Below, piece by piece: positions 6,702 through 13,254 of a stretch of 13,254 bases of DNA. Source of the stretch: Bacillota bacterium. Its GTDB lineage: Bacteria; Bacillota; Clostridia; Peptostreptococcales; Anaerovoracaceae. The first letter of the stretch is position 1. Each line of letters opens with the position of its first letter. The translations under genes and the position numbers were made by a program. Under the pieces are notes generated by a model. That model searched no databases, was not told the DNA's origin, and saw only the letters and a program-made list of their open reading frames with translations. The DNA lies in contig JAEEGU010000034.1 in the NCBI GenBank assembly GCA_016280485.1, forward strand, positions 1 to 13,254, written 5' to 3'.

Positions 6702-9700
6702 CTAATGATACTCTGATTCGCTGAATACGCTTGTAGGGAACTTGAACTCAATATACGGCGAATCATCATAAAGGAAATTGCTTGTTGTTATCCAGAAATA
6801 ATTCTGGCTTTCTTCAACTGCTGAACTTCCATTTAGGATTGAACCGCCAATTCTGCCGTTTACCTCAGAACCCGCATATGTGCACTTGAGTCCGTAGTTG
6901 TCGTGCTCAACTCCATTCTCTCCTTTACTTCTAATAGTGTATCTTACAGAATTAATATAATTTGTTCCAAACATTGCATCTTTCACGTTTTCGAGCAACG
7001 TATAGAGTTCTTCGGCTGTCGGTGATGCTCCACCGCTTCCCGGCCCTTCATTTAATAACCTATATGCAGTGGTATTGACATAGTGCCTCAGCGTACCGCT
7101 CGTTATTCTGACATCGCCCTTCTTTGATACAACAAGCATAGGTTCAATTTGGGAAGAAGCACTTCCATCAGATGCAAAAGTATAAACTCTGTCGTCCTCT
7201 ATAACCGATTCATCATTTAGATACAGTATACCCGTAGGACTCTGACCGTTTCCGACTACACAAATGCTACCGGTCGCAGTTTCACTTAAGGCAAGAACGG
7301 AACTGTTCTTGTTGAACAGATGTCCTTCGATTCTGACATTGTCAGCGATGATATTACCGTTCGTGTTATTAAACTCAACTCTCTGACCTATACTGAGCTC
7401 GGAAGCCTCCATAAATGTGTACCGAGGAGTATCTTCACCATCGCCGAGCTGCACCAACAGGTTTTTAGCGCCTTCGCTTCTGAAGGATATTGAGTGCGAA
7501 GCCTCACTGTCAAAGAAACCCGCGCCCCTTATATATACGGCCCTTGTGCATGCTCCCGCAACTACGCTAAGCTGCGACGGAAGATTGGAGGTTTCAATCG
7601 ACTGACCATCACTTCCCGTATCAATATATACGCTCACATACTGAGATTCAGAATCCCCGAGAATTGCAAAGATTTCGTCTATGGTCGCTGTGCCGGAATC
7701 CTGAAGCTGACCGTCCGAATATCTATATTGGGCATAATTCCCGTTTGTTTCGTCCTTTACAAACGCGATATCATACTTTGTCTTGTCTGTCCAATTCGCT
7801 CTGTTTGATTCATCAAAGAATTCGCTGCTTACGCTGCGATCTAAAATATAGGAATAACTAAATGAAAGCGATGGCGTCTGTTTGAGCTTGTAATTTGAAA
7901 GTTTCAAAGGCGAACTTTCAGGTTCCTGTGTGGTGTGGTCGCGGTATACGGTGAGGCCTGTTATATTCGCAGTATAAACTCGGTTAAGCTCTGTTGCCTC
8001 TACTCTCTCGTACACAGGTGCCAGTTCTGCTAACACTTCTCCTGAACTCTGTCCTCCTAAATAGAAAATCGCCATGCAAGTAACTTGCTTAAAGCTTCCG
8101 TCTTCACCGACAATTCCGGCTACTGCCACAGGTCTGTTGCTAACAGCAGCGCTTGTACTGTTCACTGCAATCTGAGCTTTTGAGCCAAACTCTATGCCCG
8201 ACCTGATATCCGAAAGGAACCACTTTACGGTAACCTCTACCGGCTCTATCCTTGCTGTAAATTCGCCGACTTTAAGATCATCATTGCCGTCCTTTTGAAT
8301 TGCTACGTAATAATATGTCTCGCTCTCGTCCACATCGGTAATTGTCGGTATGGTGCTACCCGCAAAACCCGCATAATTTTCTGTGAACAACGCGATGTCT
8401 TCGTCAACTGTCGCCATCGGCTCTCTGCTGTTCCATTCTTCGAGGAACGATTTCTGTACCTCATCGTCTACAAAGAACCAGAAATAATAATCAGTTCTCT
8501 GCACTTCGTTCACATTCGCAATCGGATGCGCATTTCCGTCGTAGACTTCGTTACATCCGGAAATCCAAGGTTCCTGCTCCGCAGAGCCACCGGAGTGTCC
8601 GCCGCTTGGCTTTGTCTGATCGCCCGCTGTCGCGGTTGTACCTGTGCCATCCTCGGATAAGCTGAGGGCGCTTGCGTTAGCTCCAGCCTCGTTCTTCACT
8701 TCCACATTTTCGAGTACCTTGCTCTCGGTGGTATCTGTGGTGGTGCCCTCTACTTTTGCCGCCTCTTGCTGTGCGGTCTCGATAGTCTGCTCGTTGAGGG
8801 TTTGCTCGATTGCCGCCTGAGCCTCGGCGTTTGCCTTTGCCGTGTCTAACTTTTCAGGCTCTGCGGTTACCTTTTCAATCTGGTTCTTTGCTTCCTGCGT
8901 GATGTCAAGCTTCTGTAGGAGTTCTGCCGCCTTTTCTATGATTTCTTCCGCCTTTGCAGCGAGTGCCTGAGTCGCGGAAACGCCGCTCTTGATGGCAGAT
9001 GTCTCGATAATGCTTCGAACGGCGAAGTTGTCCATCGCGATCGGATTAGTGGAAATAGATACACCGTCTGCGGCAGTTTCAGTCTGGGCCTGCTGCCCCG
9101 GCTGCGTGCCTTCTGCAGGCTGTGTCGGTTGGCTAGGGTTTGTTCCTGCATTCAAATCAGTAAAGGACGCATTGAGCTCCTGGCCTGCAGCTATATTAAG
9201 CGTTGTGCTGGTGCCTGCGAGACCTACTGCTTTTGACTGGGTGCTTCCCGAGAAGAGCTGCAGCTTTGCAATCTGTTCCAAAATCCTAGCAACGCCACTG
9301 GTTCCGCGGATACCGGTTGTCATATTTCCGGTCTTGATGTTCATCGACTCATTTCCGGAAAGCTTTTTGTCTACATCAAAATAGATTTCGCCACTTTTTA
9401 GGTTAAGCTCAATCTTTTTGTTGGATTTTTCAACCTTTACCTTTGTGTTCTGACCGAGCTTGATGGCCTTTGAGTCATCGAGCGAAATGAAGCAATACGA
9501 AGCCGCGGCTGTCTTGATTGTGTAGCCGTTTAGGAGTTTCGTGTCTACCTTTGCCGCAATTTCCTTGCCCTTTTCGTTAGTGACTGTTACCGTACCGTCG
9601 GTGCCCGCGATTTTCATCGTGGTTGCCTCGGTGCTGTCAGCCGCAAAGGTCAGACCCGTGCCGCCTATTACCATAGTGAAAATCATGGCCAGTGTCAGTA

Positions 9701-9722
9701 ATAAACTTAATAATTTCCTCAT
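6702..9722 (-). CDS. Secreted FecR-domain modular surface protein, 1006 aa
   Basis: ATG at 9722 follows GAGGTG by 4 nt; the in-frame ATG at 9734 overlaps that site and is rejected. Residues 1-~27 are a signal peptide (MRKLLSLLLTLA..., LTFA|A). A FecR-type domain runs to residue 143 (GIRGTSG). LFSGSTQ and a QPTQP/EGTQPG linker lead into an Ala/Glu-rich helical region ending near residue ~330. GGHSGGS (~372-379) then joins a W386-ISG..EVYDG Ig-like unit, a V..W Ig-like unit, one YDIAFV...YIDTGS module (650-736), beta-rich Asn/Gly sequence, and a C-terminal block with YFWITTSN. It ends ...SESEYH without LPXTG, SLH or a hydrophobic tail, so attachment is unexplained. It is the second gene of a pair, 20 nt after the stop at 9743, and ends before a UUCG-loop terminator. 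Its first ~360 residues match the giant protein at 5849 more closely than the protein at 12919. Function unknown; surface or matrix role inferred. Confidence 0.92.
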   Translation of the reverse strand: MRKLLSLLLTLAMIFTMVIGGTGLTFAADSTEATTMKIAGTDGTVTVTNEKGKEIAAKVDTKLLNGYTIKTAAASYCFISLDDSKAIKLGQNTKVKVEKSNKKIELNLKSGEIYFDVDKKLSGNESMNIKTGNMTTGIRGTSGVARILEQIAKLQLFSGSTQSKAVGLAGTSTTLNIAAGQELNASFTDLNAGTNPSQPTQPAEGTQPGQQAQTETAADGVSISTNPIAMDNFAVRSIIETSAIKSGVSATQALAAKAEEIIEKAAELLQKLDITQEAKNQIEKVTAEPEKLDTAKANAEAQAAIEQTLNEQTIETAQQEAAKVEGTTTDTTESKVLENVEVKNEAGANASALSLSEDGTGTTATAGDQTKPSGGHSGGSAEQEPWISGCNEVYDGNAHPIANVNEVQRTDYYFWFFVDDEVQKSFLEEWNSREPMATVDEDIALFTENYAGFAGSTIPTITDVDESETYYYVAIQKDGNDDLKVGEFTARIEPVEVTVKWFLSDIRSGIEFGSKAQIAVNSTSAAVSNRPVAVAGIVGEDGSFKQVTCMAIFYLGGQSSGEVLAELAPVYERVEATELNRVYTANITGLTVYRDHTTQEPESSPLKLSNYKLKQTPSLSFSYSYILDRSVSSEFFDESNRANWTDKTKYDIAFVKDETNGNYAQYRYSDGQLQDSGTATIDEIFAILGDSESQYVSVYIDTGSDGQSIETSNLPSQLSVVAGACTRAVYIRGAGFFDSEASHSISFRSEGAKNLLVQLGDGEDTPRYTFMEASELSIGQRVEFNNTNGNIIADNVRIEGHLFNKNSSVLALSETATGSICVVGNGQSPTGILYLNDESVIEDDRVYTFASDGSASSQIEPMLVVSKKGDVRITSGTLRHYVNTTAYRLLNEGPGSGGASPTAEELYTLLENVKDAMFGTNYINSVRYTIRSKGENGVEHDNYGLKCTYAGSEVNGRIGGSILNGSSAVEESQNYFWITTSNFLYDDSPYIEFKFPTSVFSESEYH
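7515..7775 (-). repeat. DIAxV/YIDTG module in the 1006-aa protein
   Basis: Residues 650-736: YDIAFVKDETNG, YRYSDG, TIDEIFAIL, SVYIDTGSDG and CTRAVYIRGAGF, in the same order as in the paralogs. Confidence 0.85.
9294..9722 (-). repeat. FecR N-terminal cassette, copy 2 of 3
   Basis: 143 codons, the same as copy 1 with a few substitutions (for example VTNEKGKEIAAKVD for ITTDKGKDIAANVD). Unlike copy 1, similarity to the giant gene continues past the cassette: the whole segment 8638-9293 matches 4725-5408, with gaps only in the linker. Confidence 0.9.
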
Positions 9723-9742
9723 ATTACACCTCATTTATGAGA

Positions 9743-12700
9743 TTAGTTTGCAGGTGCAAATGTGCCTGCCGGGTGAGGGAATTCGATTTCCACAAACCAC
9801 ACATCAGCTTCGTAATTGTACAGAGTATTTTCGCCCGTAACAAAGAATGTTCCGGCACCAAAATCTTCAGCATCGTTGAACACTCTATTGTCTCCTTCAA
9901 GTCTTGCGCCTAATACTGTGCCGCCGCCTGAGTAATTGCACAGCACTATACCGTCATAGATAGGTTCAGTCATTGCGCCTCCTTGGCTGCCTCGAGCAAA
10001 GCTGTAATTCCCGGTATTACATTCTATTCTTTCAGTTCCCTGTACGCTGAAAATCGCACGCGCAATTGTTTCAACTTTTGAATTTGCTTCTTCCGGCAGC
10101 TCCGCGTCGTTAGTAAGGCTACGCCGCAAGTCTCCACCCCAGAGTTTCATTGTGCCACCGGTCTCCACTGCATATGTTATACGTCCGCCTGTCAGACTTG
10201 CATTGCTGTTAATCTTAATCGGTCTCTTGTCCCAAATCATGCCACCGTCATACTGCTCTAAAACTCCGCGGTTTCGAATTGTTATAGGGCCGTTGCTGCC
10301 TGTCGCATCTTCGCTTATATATATCCCGCCGTAGTTTTCAACATCACCGAGTATAACCATGCTGTAACCTAATGCAATTTCACCGAAATTTGTAAATGTG
10401 GCTTTTGAATCGATATAAATGTTTTGCACATTTTCAAGAATTGTCGTTACATCACTTTCACTTGAACCCAGCTTTAAATACAACTCGCCGTTGGTCCCGG
10501 TTGCATTTGTAATTACAGATTTGCTACTATTCAAGTCAAAGCCTGCGCCGGAAATGAAAACAGCTCTGTTAAAGCTGCCTGTATTGATGTTCATATCCAC
10601 ATCAACCGGCCTTATCGTTTCGCCCGTATCAATATACACACTTGCATAAGATGTCGTATTCGCAAGAACGGCGACTATGTCTCCGACGGTGCAGCCTGCT
10701 TCGCTTCTTACGGTATCACCCTTGAAATATTTGTCGTAGACAGGAATCGGCGGTGCATCCGAACTGGTCGGATCCGACTGCGTGCCATTTGCCACAAATG
10801 CTATATCATAGCTGCTGCGATCTTCCCAAGAGCCCGTTGAAAAGAATGAACCATTAACCGTGCTCGGTCCGGTTGAACCCGTGCCGCCCGAACCGGTGCC
10901 GCTGCCGGAAACAGTATAGCTATAGGTTTTATTTGTGCCCGGCCAGTAATAGTTGTCGGTTTGAGTTACGCCGTAAAGCGGGCTGTCAGAGCTTGCTCCG
11001 GAAATTATTGAGCTTACCTGGGCTGTATAATTTCCGGCTCCGGTAGGAGCAATGCCTGTCATAGCCGGTGCAAAAGAAACCTCTTGGCTTACTCCATCTG
11101 TGGTTAAGGTGTCTGTGCCGGCAAATAATTCCGTCCCGGCCGGGATAAAGGTTTCTGTGCCACCGCTTGTTTGCATTACGCCGATCACCGGTCTAACCGG
11201 AATTGCAGTCGTTGCAGTTGGATAAACTGCTCCCTGAGTTGCATATGTGTAAGCATTACTTTCAAGCACCCATTTTACAACAAGTTCTGCCCTGTTTACG
11301 TTCGCGTTGAAAGAGCCCTTGTGGACTTCCTTGTAGTTGTCATTCTTGACTGCAAAGTAATAGAAAGTGCCGCTCTGATTTACATCTCGGATTCTATATT
11401 GAGAGCCGTCTGATGTAACAACGCCGTGCTGCACTCCGGACAGTGACTCCAAAACTCTTCCGCTAGCCTCGTCTTCGGTATATTCCTGTTCAGATTCGGT
11501 AAGGCGTTTCACCGCCAAATCGTATTCTTCCTGGAGGCTCTCGTATATTCCTGTATAAGGTCCGTTCGGATCGTCATTTTCTTTTGCCTTAAACACCCAA
11601 ATAGAGTATTGCTCGAGCTGTGCCCTGTCATCGCTTTCCATCAAAGCCAGAACATCATGCGACTCCCCGTCATACGTGCCCGTATAGCCTTGCAGCCAGC
11701 TTGACGACTGCGAGCTGCCGCCGGAACTGCCGCCGGAGTGGCCGCCTGTGCTCGTCTGTGGGCTTTGTGTAGCAGTTGTGCTTGTGCCGTCATCTGAAAG
11801 CTTTAATCCACCTGCATTTGCTCCGCTGCCTGCCTGAACGTCTACCTTTTCGAGAGCCTTGTCATTTGTTTTTGTACCCTCTACCTTTGCCGCATCTTGC
11901 TTTGCGGTGTCAATTGTACCTGTATTTGTAAGCTCAGCGAGTGCTGCCTGCAGCTCTGCGTTCTGCTTTGCGCTATCGAGCTTTGCAGGGTCTGATGCCG
12001 CCTCGGCAACCTGTGTTACCGCTGCCTGTGCCACACCTGCCGCTACGAGAGTTTGTGTAAGTCCTTCGCCTACCTGAGCCACAATCTGCGCGGTGCCTAC
12101 AGTCAAAGCCTCACCGGCAGACATACCTGTCTTGATAGCTGCCGCTTCGAGTACGGCTCTCGCGCCGAACTCGTTTACAGCGAGGGCTTGAGTTTCGAAT
12201 CTAGATGCCGTTGTTTCTCCGCCCCCCTTTGGAGCTGCCGCTATTGCAATCTGTTGACCGGCCTGTGCCGTTATCGGACCTGGAGTCTTTATTGGATTGA
12301 TCTTCGCACCGGATCCCGGAACCGCGCTCAGCAGTCTGCCCAGCAGCGACTTGAGCGAGGTTGGATTGTTTTCCTTTACCACCGTAGAACCGGAGAACAG
12401 CTGGAACAATGTGTTTGAAGCGGTCTCCTGTGGCTTTATGCCGGATGCATCCGGCGTGATGCTGTACATATTGTGCGATACAATCGTGACACCACTCGTT
12501 CCGCGGATGCCGGTTGTCATGTTTCCGGTCTTGATGTTCATGGATTCGTTGCCGGAAAGCTTTTTGTCGACATCAAAATAGATTTCGCCGCTCTTCACGT
12601 CGAGCTCAATCTTTTTGCCGGATTTTTCAACCTTTACCTTTGTGTTCTGACCGAGCTTGATGGCTTTGGAATCATCAAGCGAAATGAAGCAATACGAAGC

Positions 12701-12919
12701 CGCGGCTGTCTTGATTGTGTAGCCGTTTAGGAGCTTTGTATCCACATTTGCTGCGATGTCTTTACCCTTGTCGGTCGTGATTGTAACCGTACCGTCGGTA
12801 CCTGCGATTTTCATCGTGGTTGCCGCAGTGCTATCCGCCGCAAAGGCAAAGCTGCTGCCGCCTATTACCATGGTGAATATCATGGCAAGGGTTAATAATA
12901 AACTGAAAAACTTTTTCAT
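9743..12919 (-). CDS. Secreted FecR-domain modular surface protein, 1058 aa
   Basis: ATG at 12919 (MKKFFSLLLTLA...) follows GAGGTG; an in-frame GTG at 12925 lies inside that site and is rejected. Residues 1-~27 are a signal peptide (FAFA|A). The FecR-type domain runs to residue 143 with TTGIRGTSG. Downstream the sequence departs from its two paralogs (SHNMYSITPDASG, FQLFSGSTVV) but keeps a homologous Ala-rich helical region (NEFGARAVLEAAAIKTG... SAKQNAELQAALAEL). A Gly/Ser linker (GGHSGGSSGGSS, ~390-405) leads to W408-LQGYTGTYDG, an acidic helical insert, FYYFAVKNDNY, a V.KW Ig-like unit ending NKTYSYTV, a Gly/Ser/Thr-rich spacer, a YDIAFV...YIDTGE module (704-794), and solenoid-like NYGGIYI/GGTMKLWGG strands. 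The end is ...EIEFPHPAGTFAPAN, with no anchor. First gene of a pair with 6702..9722, preceded by a twin-hairpin leader just after the SLH gene's terminator. No convincing promoter lies between, so read-through or control at the hairpins is possible. Confidence 0.93.
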   Translation of the reverse strand: MKKFFSLLLTLAMIFTMVIGGSSFAFAADSTAATTMKIAGTDGTVTITTDKGKDIAANVDTKLLNGYTIKTAAASYCFISLDDSKAIKLGQNTKVKVEKSGKKIELDVKSGEIYFDVDKKLSGNESMNIKTGNMTTGIRGTSGVTIVSHNMYSITPDASGIKPQETASNTLFQLFSGSTVVKENNPTSLKSLLGRLLSAVPGSGAKINPIKTPGPITAQAGQQIAIAAAPKGGGETTASRFETQALAVNEFGARAVLEAAAIKTGMSAGEALTVGTAQIVAQVGEGLTQTLVAAGVAQAAVTQVAEAASDPAKLDSAKQNAELQAALAELTNTGTIDTAKQDAAKVEGTKTNDKALEKVDVQAGSGANAGGLKLSDDGTSTTATQSPQTSTGGHSGGSSGGSSQSSSWLQGYTGTYDGESHDVLALMESDDRAQLEQYSIWVFKAKENDDPNGPYTGIYESLQEEYDLAVKRLTESEQEYTEDEASGRVLESLSGVQHGVVTSDGSQYRIRDVNQSGTFYYFAVKNDNYKEVHKGSFNANVNRAELVVKWVLESNAYTYATQGAVYPTATTAIPVRPVIGVMQTSGGTETFIPAGTELFAGTDTLTTDGVSQEVSFAPAMTGIAPTGAGNYTAQVSSIISGASSDSPLYGVTQTDNYYWPGTNKTYSYTVSGSGTGSGGTGSTGPSTVNGSFFSTGSWEDRSSYDIAFVANGTQSDPTSSDAPPIPVYDKYFKGDTVRSEAGCTVGDIVAVLANTTSYASVYIDTGETIRPVDVDMNINTGSFNRAVFISGAGFDLNSSKSVITNATGTNGELYLKLGSSESDVTTILENVQNIYIDSKATFTNFGEIALGYSMVILGDVENYGGIYISEDATGSNGPITIRNRGVLEQYDGGMIWDKRPIKINSNASLTGGRITYAVETGGTMKLWGGDLRRSLTNDAELPEEANSKVETIARAIFSVQGTERIECNTGNYSFARGSQGGAMTEPIYDGIVLCNYSGGGTVLGARLEGDNRVFNDAEDFGAGTFFVTGENTLYNYEADVWFVEIEFPHPAGTFAPAN
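10538..10810 (-). repeat. DIAxV/YIDTG module in the 1058-aa protein
   Basis: Residues 704-794: YDIAFVANG, then Y.KY..G, TVGDIVAVLANTTSYASVYI plus DTGE, then SFNRAVFISGAGF. Same order and spacing as four other copies in this window. The longer gap after YDIAFV holds a DPTSSDAPPIPV insert. Confidence 0.85.
12491..12919 (-). repeat. FecR N-terminal cassette, copy 1 of 3
   Basis: 143 codons: signal peptide plus FecR-type domain through TTGIRGTSG. It is almost identical in protein to the cassettes at 9294 and 5409 (shared MKIAGTDGTVT, KLLNGYTIKTAAASYCF, SGNESMNIKTGNM). Similarity to the other copies falls sharply right after GTSG. Confidence 0.9.
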
Positions 12920-12923
12920 TTTC

Positions 12924-12971
12924 ACACCTCATCCGTCACCTTCGGTGACACCTTCCCCTCGAGGGGAAGGC
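12924..12971 (-). promoter_or_regulatory. Twin-hairpin leader carrying the ribosome binding site (copy 1)
   Basis: In the minus-strand leader of the gene at 12919: a perfect palindrome at 12951-12970 (CCTTCCCC-TCGA-GGGGAAGG), a second hairpin with arms 12944-12949/12935-12940 (GTCACC-GAA-GGTGAC), then GGATGAGGTG whose GAGGTG is the Shine-Dalgarno. It starts 6 nt after the SLH terminator, and no clear -10/-35 pair lies between. The same layout occurs before the gene at 5849 with different but still complementary arms. It could be a structured leader or a REP-like repeat. Similar hairpin pairs ending in GGATGAGGTG seem familiar from other clostridia; this is recollection, not a search. Confidence 0.7.
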
Positions 12972-12976
12972 TATAC

Positions 12977-13019
12977 AAAAAAGTCTAATAGGCGCAGGGA
13001 TTGCGCCTGTTAGACTTTT
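12977..13019 (-). terminator. Intrinsic terminator after the SLH gene
   Basis: Arms at 12979-12996 and 13002-13019 form an 18-bp stem with one mismatch (C opposite A) and a 5-nt loop. It has a GC-rich top (AGGCGCA/TGCGCCT) and an AAAAG...CTTTTTT base. On the minus strand the stem ends in six Ts, starting 11 nt after the SLH stop codon. Terminator strength should be high; A/T runs on both sides mean it could also work in the opposite direction. Confidence 0.92.
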
Positions 13020-13029
13020 ATAACAAAAC

Positions 13030-13254
13030 TTAAATTGTTGAGAGGTTGAGCAGAATCTGTGCTACCTCGGCACGTGTTGCCGTTGCGTTCGGTGCGAGGT
13101 TACCGTCCTTGCCCTTGATTACGCCTTTTCCGACAGCCCAAATGACTGCATCCTTTGCCCAGGATGCAACCTGTGCGCTATCAGGCATTGCGTTAAATGC
13201 ATCTGTCGCAGCCTTGTCAGCCTTGACATCCATCTTCATCATCTTCGCATAAGC
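13030..13254 (-). CDS. SLH-domain cell-surface protein, C-terminal end only
   Basis: The frame is open to the right edge; 74 residues plus stop are visible. The first residues (AYAKMMKMDV) look like the end of one SLH repeat. They are followed by a complete final SLH repeat: SWAKDAVIWAVGKGVIKG, then G(N)LAPNATATRAEVAQILLNL, closing at ...LSTI and TAA. SLH repeats, usually three in tandem, bind pyruvylated secondary cell-wall polymers and anchor S-layer and other exoproteins non-covalently in Gram-positive bacteria. A C-terminal location of the SLH block is common. The N-terminal part that would define the protein's activity lies outside the window. It is transcribed in the same direction as the FecR-domain genes but separated from them by a strong terminator. 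Its closeness suggests a cell-surface locus but does not prove joint function. Confidence 0.93.
   Translation of the reverse strand, partial: AYAKMMKMDVKADKAATDAFNAMPDSAQVASWAKDAVIWAVGKGVIKGKDGNLAPNATATRAEVAQILLNLSTI

Noticed and set aside
3414..10810. YIDTG as an aspartic-protease DTG active site
   Set aside because: The required second DTG/DSG half and hydrophobic-hydrophobic-Gly motif are absent, and one copy has DTR, so catalysis by this motif is unlikely.
1..13254. CRISPR array, transposon, tRNA or rRNA
   Set aside because: No regularly spaced short repeats, transposase-like frames, terminal inverted repeats with target duplications, or structured RNA gene signatures were seen.

Overview
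The window looks like a stretch of a low-to-mid GC Gram-positive (clostridial, probably Bacillota) chromosome. Evidence: an S-layer homology (SLH) repeat, Gram-positive signal peptides, strong GAGGTG/AGGAGG ribosome binding sites, and consensus vegetative promoters. I cannot name genus or species. All five genes I support are on the minus strand, so the window is read from right to left.

Right to left: (i) the last ~74 residues of an SLH-domain cell-surface protein, closed by a strong 18-bp-stem terminator; (ii) two very large secreted proteins, 1058 aa (9743..12919) and 1006 aa (6702..9722), only 20 nt apart, ended by a UUCG-capped terminator; (iii) a 179-aa conserved hypothetical protein (6019..6558) with its own perfect TTGACA-17-TATAAT promoter; (iv) a third, giant relative (at least 1949 aa) that starts at 5849 and is still open at base 1. 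I checked its frame line by line and found no in-frame stop.

The three large proteins are paralogs. Each starts with a signal peptide and a nearly invariant FecR-type beta domain ending in TTGIRGTSG. An Ala/Glu-rich helical segment and a Gly/Ser- or Pro/Glu-rich linker follow. After that comes a mosaic of Ig-like (MBG-like) units, a recurring ~85-residue DIAxV...YIDTG module and Asn/Gly-rich beta-solenoid-like stretches. The giant one carries three copies of the module where its siblings carry one. There is no anti-sigma region, transmembrane helix, LPXTG or SLH in the two complete copies, so these are not classical FecR transducers. They look like secreted or surface-associated structural or adhesive proteins, possibly assembled on or near an SLH-anchored layer; that role is inference.

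Two of the three paralogs share a leader with two consecutive hairpins ending in GGATGAGGTG, whose last bases are the Shine-Dalgarno. The stems differ in sequence but stay paired, which suggests a conserved RNA element or a mobile repeat co-opted as a leader. No intergenic gap exceeds about 170 bases. I see no tRNA, rRNA, CRISPR or transposase.
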